From Actinomycetes bacterium (GTDB taxonomy: Bacteria > Actinomycetota > Actinomycetes > Propionibacteriales > Nocardioidaceae), in contig JAEWXC010000038.1 of the NCBI GenBank assembly GCA_023396115.1, positions 1-17,924 of the forward strand: 17,924 bases of DNA. The letters are read 5' to 3'. Made by a program: the position numbers and the translations under genes. Below, in pieces: positions 14,103-17,924 of this stretch; the stretch's first letter is position 1, and the number at the start of each line of letters is the position of its first letter. Below the pieces are notes generated by a model. That model saw nothing but the letters and a program-made list of their open reading frames with translations. It did no database searches and was not told the DNA's origin.

Positions 14103-14231
14103 CGGACGACGCTGTGGGCGACACGCCCGGGCGGGGGCCGGAACCCCTGCGATGACCAGCCAGAATGTCGCGCACCGGGCTGTGGAGGGAGAATCAGGTC
14201 TCCCAGCACCCCGACCGGCCAGGAGCCCCGC

Positions 14232-15281
14232 ATGTCCACGCCCCTCGACTCCCCCGTGGCGGTGCTGCGCCGGATCGCGTTCCTGATGGAGCGCCAGCGC
14301 GAGGAGAGCCGCCGGATCGAGGCGTTCCGCCGGGCCGCGGCCGTGCTGCTGCCACTGGAACCCGACGAGGTCGTCGAGCGGGCCCGAAGCGGCACCCTGA
14401 CCGAGCTGGCCGGGATCGGGCCCAGCACCTCGGCGGTGGTCACCGACGTGGTGGCCGGCCGGGTGCCCGAGCGACTGGCGGCGCTGGAGGAGACCGCCGG
14501 TCCGCTGGTGCCCGGGGGCCGGGCGCTGCGGGCGGCGCTGCGAGGGGACCTGCACTCGCACTCGAACTGGTCCGACGGGGGCTCCCCGATCGAGGAGATG
14601 GCCTTCACCGCCCTCGAGCTGGGCCACGAGTACCTGGTCCTCACCGACCACTCCCCCCGGCTGCGCGTGGCCAACGGGCTCTCGGCGGAACGGCTGGGCC
14701 GCCAGCTGGACGTGGTGGACGCGGTCAACACCCACCTGGCCGGAGGCGGGTTCCGGCTGCTGAAGGGGATCGAGGTCGACATCCTCGACGACGGGTCGCT
14801 GGACCAGGACCCGGCGCTGCTGGACCGGCTGGAGGTGCGGGTCGCCAGCGTCCACTCCAAGCTGCGCATGGACGCCGCCCCGATGACCCGGCGGATGCTG
14901 GTGGCGGTGGCGAACCCGCACACCAACGTGCTGGGGCACTGCACCGGACGACTGGTCACCGGCAACCGCGGCACCCGCCCGACCTCCCAGTTCGACGCCC
15001 GGGCCGTCTTCGAGGCCTGCGTCGAGCACGACGTGGCGGTGGAGATCAACTCCCGACCCGAGCGGCGCGACCCGCCCACGAAGCTGCTGGAGCTGGCCCG
15101 CGACACCGGGTGCCTGTTCTCCATCGACTCCGACGCCCACGCGCCGGGCCAGCTGGACATGCTCGACCACGGCTGCGAACGGGCCGAGGAGGCCGGGATC
15201 GACCCGGACCGGATCGTCAACACGTGGCCGGTGGAGCGCCTGTTGGCGTGGGCGAACCCGGATCGCGCCCAACTTCGCTAG
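14232..15281 (+). CDS. PHP-domain metal phosphoesterase with N-terminal HhH domain (PolX-like C-terminal part)
   Basis: 349 residues. Residues 5-80 form a helical domain with a helix-hairpin-helix motif (LTELAGIGPSTSAVVTDV, 56-73), as in the DNA-binding part of family X polymerases. A PHP domain follows with metal ligands H108/H110 (GDLHSHSNWSDGG), D139-H140, E181, H208 and the terminal DSDAH (D301, H303). This matches the C-terminal half of bacterial PolX without the nucleotidyltransferase palm, so it may be a stand-alone 3'-5' exonuclease, phosphatase or repair factor. The ATG at 14232 has AGGAG 6 nt upstream; the open frame back to 14010 is non-coding leader. Confidence 0.9.
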   Translation: MSTPLDSPVAVLRRIAFLMERQREESRRIEAFRRAAAVLLPLEPDEVVERARSGTLTELAGIGPSTSAVVTDVVAGRVPERLAALEETAGPLVPGGRALRAALRGDLHSHSNWSDGGSPIEEMAFTALELGHEYLVLTDHSPRLRVANGLSAERLGRQLDVVDAVNTHLAGGGFRLLKGIEVDILDDGSLDQDPALLDRLEVRVASVHSKLRMDAAPMTRRMLVAVANPHTNVLGHCTGRLVTGNRGTRPTSQFDARAVFEACVEHDVAVEINSRPERRDPPTKLLELARDTGCLFSIDSDAHAPGQLDMLDHGCERAEEAGIDPDRIVNTWPVERLLAWANPDRAQLR

Positions 15282-15284
15282 TTT
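15279..15284 (+). promoter_or_regulatory. -10 box of the YgjP-like metallopeptidase gene (leaderless)
   Basis: TAGTTT, 6 nt before the ATG at 15291. It overlaps the last codons of the PHP gene, so this gene can be transcribed independently of its upstream neighbour. Confidence 0.5.
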
Positions 15285-15290
15285 CGTCCC

Positions 15291-15839
15291 ATGCCCCAGA
15301 GCCAGCCGCAGGTGGAGGTCCGTCGGTCGCGACGGCGTCGCCGCACGGTCTCGGCCTACCGGGACGGCTCGAAGATCGTGGTGATGATCCCGGCCTCGAT
15401 GTCACGGGCCGAGGAGAAGAAGTGGGTCGGCGAGATGCTCGGCCGCCTTGAACGTTCCGAGGCGCGCCGCCGTCCCTCCGACGACCAGCTGCTCGAGCGG
15501 GCGCACGCCCTCAACGACGAGTACTTCGGCGGGCTGGCCACACCGCACTCGGTGCGCTGGGTGGACAACCAGAAGTCCCGCTGGGGGTCGTGCACCCCGA
15601 CGGACCGCTCGATCCGCCTCTCCAGCCGGCTGCAGGAGATGCCGACGTGGGTGCGTGACTACGTGCTGGTCCACGAACTGGCGCACCTGCTGGAACCGGG
15701 GCACGACGACAACTTCTGGGCGTGGGTGGACCGCTACCCGCGCACCGAGCGGGCCAAGGGGTACCTGGCCGGCTGGGCGGCCGGGTCACAGCTCGACGGT
15801 GCCGGTGCCGACGAGGACGACACCACCCACGTGGACTGA
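15291..15839 (+). CDS. YgjP-like (DUF45 / M48-type) zinc metallopeptidase
   Basis: 182 residues. Signature motifs are KSRWGSCTPTD (95-105), IRLSSRLQEMP (108-118) and the zinc site H128-E129-L-A-H132 with a third His, H138, in EPGHDDNFW. This is the DUF45 / WLM-type gluzincin family, to which E. coli YgjP belongs. It is cytosolic, with no signal peptide. The physiological substrate is unknown. The N-terminus is very basic (RRSRRRRRT, 11-19), which could bind nucleic acid or an acidic partner. The stop is 3 bp from the stop of the convergent crotonase gene. Confidence 0.92.
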   Translation: MPQSQPQVEVRRSRRRRRTVSAYRDGSKIVVMIPASMSRAEEKKWVGEMLGRLERSEARRRPSDDQLLERAHALNDEYFGGLATPHSVRWVDNQKSRWGSCTPTDRSIRLSSRLQEMPTWVRDYVLVHELAHLLEPGHDDNFWAWVDRYPRTERAKGYLAGWAAGSQLDGAGADEDDTTHVD

Positions 15840-15842
15840 TCC

Positions 15843-16682
15843 TCAGCGACCGACGAAGACCGGTGCCCGGCGTTCGGCGGCGGCCGCCAGCCCCTCCTGC
15901 AGGTCCTCGGTGGCCATCGTGACCGGCTGGGCCAGTGCCTCCCACTGCAGGGCCGCCTCCAGGTCCCGGTGGCCCGGGCCGCGCAACGCCAAGGTGGTGA
16001 GCCGGCTCGCGATCGGCGCGTTCGCGGCGACGGCACCGGCCACCTCGAGCACCTCGGTGAGCAGGTGCTCGGCCTCGAAGGTCTGGTTCACCAGGCCGAT
16101 CCGCAGTGCCTCCTCACCCGCCACGAGCCGACCGGTGAGCAGCAGGTCCCGGGCGTGGGCGGTGCCGACGACGTCGGGCAGCAGGAACGTGCCGGCCATC
16201 CCGGGGTGCAGGCCCAGGCGGGTGAAGGGGACCCCGAGCTTGGCGGTGTGGCTGGCGTAGCGCAGGTCGCAGGCCAGGGCCAGGCAGAGCCCGGCACCGA
16301 TCGCGGGTCCGTTGAGCGCGGCGATGGTGGGCACCTCGAGCCGGCGGATCGAGAGCCATGCCCGGTAGAAGGGCTGCATCCGGTCCCGGAGCCGGTCCAC
16401 GCCGGCACCGGGTTCGCTGGCCAGCCAGGTGGTGTTGCCGCCGGAGCAGAAGGCGCTGCCGGCGCCGGTGACCACGACGGCCCGGACGGTCCGGTCGTCG
16501 TGGAGCTCCTCGACCGCACGCACCCAGGAGTCGGTCATCTCCGGCGACATCGCGTTGCGCTGCTCGGGGTTGTCCAGGACCAGCAGCACGACCCCCTCGC
16601 GGGGCCGTTCCACGCGCAGGTGCGGGAGCGTGCGCACGGGGTGCTGGTCGGACGGGGCGGCCTGGGCGGGGTTCACGCTCAT
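15843..16682 (-). CDS. Crotonase (enoyl-CoA hydratase/isomerase) family protein
   Basis: 279 residues. The crotonase fold is clear: oxyanion-hole segment AGSAFCSGGNTTW (74-86), second oxyanion segment ALNGPAIGAGLCLALACDL (122-140), then LGLHPGMAGTFLLPD and LLTGRLVAGEEALRIGLVNQ. The two catalytic glutamates of classical enoyl-CoA hydratase (rat E144 and E164) align with C133 and F153, so simple hydration is unlikely. Isomerase, thioesterase or another crotonase chemistry on an acyl-CoA is possible. The ATG at 16682 is supported by a full leaderless promoter; the open frame to 16835 is upstream DNA. No other fatty-acid gene is adjacent apart from the distant thioesterase-like gene. Confidence 0.9.
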   Translation of the reverse strand: MSVNPAQAAPSDQHPVRTLPHLRVERPREGVVLLVLDNPEQRNAMSPEMTDSWVRAVEELHDDRTVRAVVVTGAGSAFCSGGNTTWLASEPGAGVDRLRDRMQPFYRAWLSIRRLEVPTIAALNGPAIGAGLCLALACDLRYASHTAKLGVPFTRLGLHPGMAGTFLLPDVVGTAHARDLLLTGRLVAGEEALRIGLVNQTFEAEHLLTEVLEVAGAVAANAPIASRLTTLALRGPGHRDLEAALQWEALAQPVTMATEDLQEGLAAAAERRAPVFVGR

Positions 16683-16688
16683 GAGCGA

Positions 16689-16717
16689 AGTTTTGCGCGT
16701 GGCGGTGTGCCTGTCAC
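16689..16717 (-). promoter_or_regulatory. Promoter of the crotonase-family gene (leaderless)
   Basis: On the minus strand: -35 GTGACA (16712-16717), exactly 17 bp, -10 AAAACT (16689-16694), then 6 nt to the ATG at 16682. The -35 matches TTGACA at 5 of 6 positions. Confidence 0.6.
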
Positions 16718-16833
16718 GCCGGGAACCAGTCGTGCCGTAGGGTTTCGACCGGCGCCGGCTCAGCCGGCCCCTCGGCGGGCTTCCCCGAACCCCCCGTCGC
16801 GACGACCAGTTACACATAGGCAAGGAGGCCGTC

Positions 16834-16992
16834 ATGGCGGAGACCTGGAGCGGTGAGTTCTACTGCGTCAAGTGCAAGGAGAAGCGCGAGGCGACGGGTG
16901 AGGTCAAGGTCAACGACAAGGGCACCCGGATGGCCAAGGCCGTCTGCCCGACCTGCGGGACCAACCTGAACCGCATCCTCGGCAAGGCGTGA
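16834..16992 (+). CDS. Small zinc-ribbon protein (DUF5679-like), 52 aa
   Basis: 52 residues with two CxxC knuckles, C11-V-K-C14 and C38-P-T-C41, around a short basic strand region (TGEVKVNDKGT), and an NLNRILGKA tail. This is the actinobacterial DUF5679 type; the function is unknown, possibly RNA, DNA or ribosome binding. An ideal ribosome-binding site AAGGAGG (16822-16828) lies 5 nt before the ATG, the strongest in the window, so high expression is likely. A strong intrinsic terminator starts 23 nt after the stop, making it a monocistronic gene. Upstream 16683-16833 must hold its promoter, but no convincing -35/-10 is seen. Confidence 0.9.
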   Translation: MAETWSGEFYCVKCKEKREATGEVKVNDKGTRMAKAVCPTCGTNLNRILGKA

Positions 16993-17014
16993 CCTTCACG
17001 TCCCCCAGCTGATC

Positions 17015-17046
17015 CGACGGCGCCTCCCCACGGGGAGGCGCCGTCG
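17015..17046 (+). terminator. Intrinsic terminator of the DUF5679-like gene
   Basis: Perfect inverted repeat: a 14-bp stem with a CACG loop, arms CGACGGCGCCTCCC and GGGAGGCGCCGTCG, followed by AGCTTTT. It is the clearest Rho-independent terminator in the window. Confidence 0.9.
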
Positions 17047-17107
17047 AGCTTTTCGCCCCTGTGGAGGAGCGCCGACGGGCCCGGCCGGGCGGTGACACGC
17101 TGGGGTG

Positions 17108-17629
17108 ATGCTCGTCCACCTCGACGCCAGCTGGCACTGGCAGGAGCCGTTGACCGAGGCGCTGACCGCCTCGGCGGTGCGGCTCACCCCGCACGAGAGC
17201 CGCGCCGACCTGGTGGTCGTGGCCGGCAACGGCACCCCGCCGGTGCCCCTGGTCCCCGTGGAGCGTGACTGGAGCCCGCACCTGCCGGTGTGGTGCGGCA
17301 CGGACGGCATCCGGGTCGGCCCCCTGGTGCACCCGCCGCTGACCGCGTGCCCGGGCTGCGTGCACGCCCATGAGCGGGAACGGATCCGCCTGACCCCGAT
17401 GGGGCCGACCGCCGAGCCGGACCCGGCGCTGCTGCGCATCGCCTCGGGCCTGGTGGCCCACCAGGTGCGGGCGTGGCTGGACCTGGGCACCCCGGTCCGC
17501 GGGGCCCCTGACATGCCGTTGACCTGGTCGACGGTGGTGCTCCTCGCCGCCGACGCGAGCGCACGGGTGCAGCGTCTGGGACGCCACCCGCACTGTGGGT
17601 GCACCTGGATGGACCACCAGCTCGGCTGA
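17108..17629 (+). CDS. Stand-alone zinc-binding half of a ThiF/cyclodehydratase-like (E1-like) protein
   Basis: 173 residues. The C-terminal two-thirds resemble the region after the adenylation core in ThiF/E1-like proteins of the TOMM cyclodehydratase (leader-peptide-binding) type: GIRVGPLVHPPLTACPGCVH (68-87), a helical segment RIASGLVAHQVRAWLD (110-125), and HPHCGCTW (160-167). C81, C84, C163 and C165 can form the structural zinc site. The N-terminal 60 residues look like a residual Rossmann strand (SRADLVVVAGNGT), but the Gly-rich ATP loop is absent and DASWHWQEP stands near the expected position. It probably cannot adenylate and may bind a partner or peptide; no YcaO gene is in the window. 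The ATG at 17108 or the GTG at 17105 could be the start. Confidence 0.75.
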   Translation: MLVHLDASWHWQEPLTEALTASAVRLTPHESRADLVVVAGNGTPPVPLVPVERDWSPHLPVWCGTDGIRVGPLVHPPLTACPGCVHAHERERIRLTPMGPTAEPDPALLRIASGLVAHQVRAWLDLGTPVRGAPDMPLTWSTVVLLAADASARVQRLGRHPHCGCTWMDHQLG

Positions 17630-17638
17630 GCCGGGCGG

Positions 17639-17800
17639 TCACCACCACTCGTTGTCGAGGCGTCCCTCGATGGCGCGCAGGTTCTCCCGGGAGCACCGGT
17701 CGCAGTAGCTGAGCTCGCGTCCGTGCTCGACCGAGGTGGTCCAGGTCAGCGCCGCCGCGGCGTCGGCGGCGACCGTTCCGCACAGGGCACAGGTCCGCAT
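17639..17800 (-). CDS. Small CxxC zinc-finger protein, 53 aa
   Basis: 53 residues with two CxxC pairs, C4-A-L-C7 and C33-D-R-C36, and a distinctive C-terminus RENLRAIEGRLDNEWW. I recall similar small proteins in actinobacteria, without known function. The frame extends to 17857, but the ATG at 17800 is chosen because the first cysteine pair begins directly after it and a TACCGT -10 box lies 6 nt upstream. It converges with the E1-like gene, 9 bp between the stops. Confidence 0.8.
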   Translation of the reverse strand: MRTCALCGTVAADAAAALTWTTSVEHGRELSYCDRCSRENLRAIEGRLDNEWW

Positions 17801-17806
17801 GCCTCG

Positions 17807-17812
17807 ACGGTA
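17807..17812 (-). promoter_or_regulatory. -10 box of the small CxxC protein gene (leaderless)
   Basis: TACCGT on the minus strand, 6 nt before the ATG at 17800. The spacer CGAGGC could also act as a very weak ribosome-binding site. Confidence 0.45.
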
Positions 17813-17924
17813 CCTCCGCGAGGTCGGCCCGGACAGTGCGTGGGGCCGTGCGCACACCCCACGGACGCACCGGAGCCGGGGGGCGGCCCCGGGCCAGCCC
17901 CCGGCGCCGGGCGGGTGGCCCAGC

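Larger units (their letters stand above)
13871..14231. other. 361-bp intergenic region with several regulatory-looking elements
   Basis: From left to right it holds the NUDIX hairpin, the minus-strand promoter, three phased TGTG(C/G)A repeats (14036-14064), a GAACCGG-CC-CCGGTTC dyad (14087-14102), and a 6-bp leader hairpin GGGAGA/TCTCCC (14187-14204) before the PHP gene's ribosome-binding site. No protein gene is supported. One minus-strand frame ends at 14003 with a protein-like tail (GVERFLVRKD) but has no credible start. Confidence 0.5.

Noticed and set aside
14003..14110. Minus-strand peptide ending in GVERFLVRKD
   Set aside because: GC3 looks coding-like and the tail is protein-like, but no start codon with a promoter or ribosome-binding site is found upstream, and the stop lies inside the orphan -35 box. 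Could be revisited by homology search.
13764..15272. Long minus-strand open frame (502 codons) across the NUDIX 3' end and PHP gene
   Set aside because: Shadow of the PHP gene; low-complexity translation and no start signal.
17836..17870. Imperfect hairpin GTGC-GTGGGG / CCCCAC-GCAC near the right edge
   Set aside because: Needs a 4-nt bulge and contains a second palindrome, GTGCGCAC. No gene context is visible beyond the edge, so it is too weak to call.
1..17924. CRISPR arrays, insertion sequences, rRNA, phage genes
   Set aside because: No regularly spaced direct repeats, transposase motifs, rRNA sequence or phage structural genes were seen on either strand.

Overview
The window is chromosomal DNA from a high-GC Gram-positive actinobacterium, probably of the Nocardioides / Propionibacteriales type. 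The main evidence is very GC-rich codon third positions over most of the window, an actinobacterial protease - PPA1309 - UPF0182 operon, an actinobacterial Zn-metalloprotease next to a NUDIX gene, and many start codons placed 6-7 nt behind a TANNNT-like -10 box, which is the actinobacterial leaderless arrangement. Taxonomy is inferred from gene content only.

Layout. 1-2958 holds a two-component system on the minus strand (response regulator cut by the left edge, membrane histidine kinase) and a divergent six-helix membrane protein. Their shared promoter region carries three CCCGGG blocks at an exact 22-bp period. This part has clearly more A/T-ending codons than the rest and ends at an initiator tRNA gene (3309-3382, minus) whose 3' end faces it. 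3463-5068 is a divergent pair: a hotdog thioesterase-like protein and a RelA/SpoT-type (p)ppGpp synthetase-like protein that lacks the catalytic Glu of the E-x-Q-x-R-T motif. 5137-6192 is a zinc alcohol dehydrogenase.

6371-11023 is a tight minus-strand operon: PDZ/Lon-like S16 protease, PPA1309-family protein, UPF0182 giant membrane protein. It is preceded by a small one-helix membrane protein and moaE. 12033-13870 holds a zincin_2-type metalloprotease coupled to a NUDIX hydrolase. A strong hairpin follows, with a good minus-strand promoter beside it (candidate small RNA). 14232-15839 holds a PHP phosphoesterase with an HhH domain and a YgjP-like metallopeptidase. 15843-16682 is a crotonase-family enzyme without the two classical hydratase glutamates.

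The right end contains two tiny zinc-ribbon proteins (52 and 53 aa) around a stand-alone zinc-binding half of a ThiF/cyclodehydratase-like (E1-like) protein.

Most of the window looks like ordinary actinobacterial core sequence. The points most worth following are the near-universal leaderless promoters, the phased CCCGGG operator array, the altered alarmone synthetase, the adenylation-less E1-like protein among zinc proteins, and the hairpin/promoter pair near 13.9-14.0 kb.
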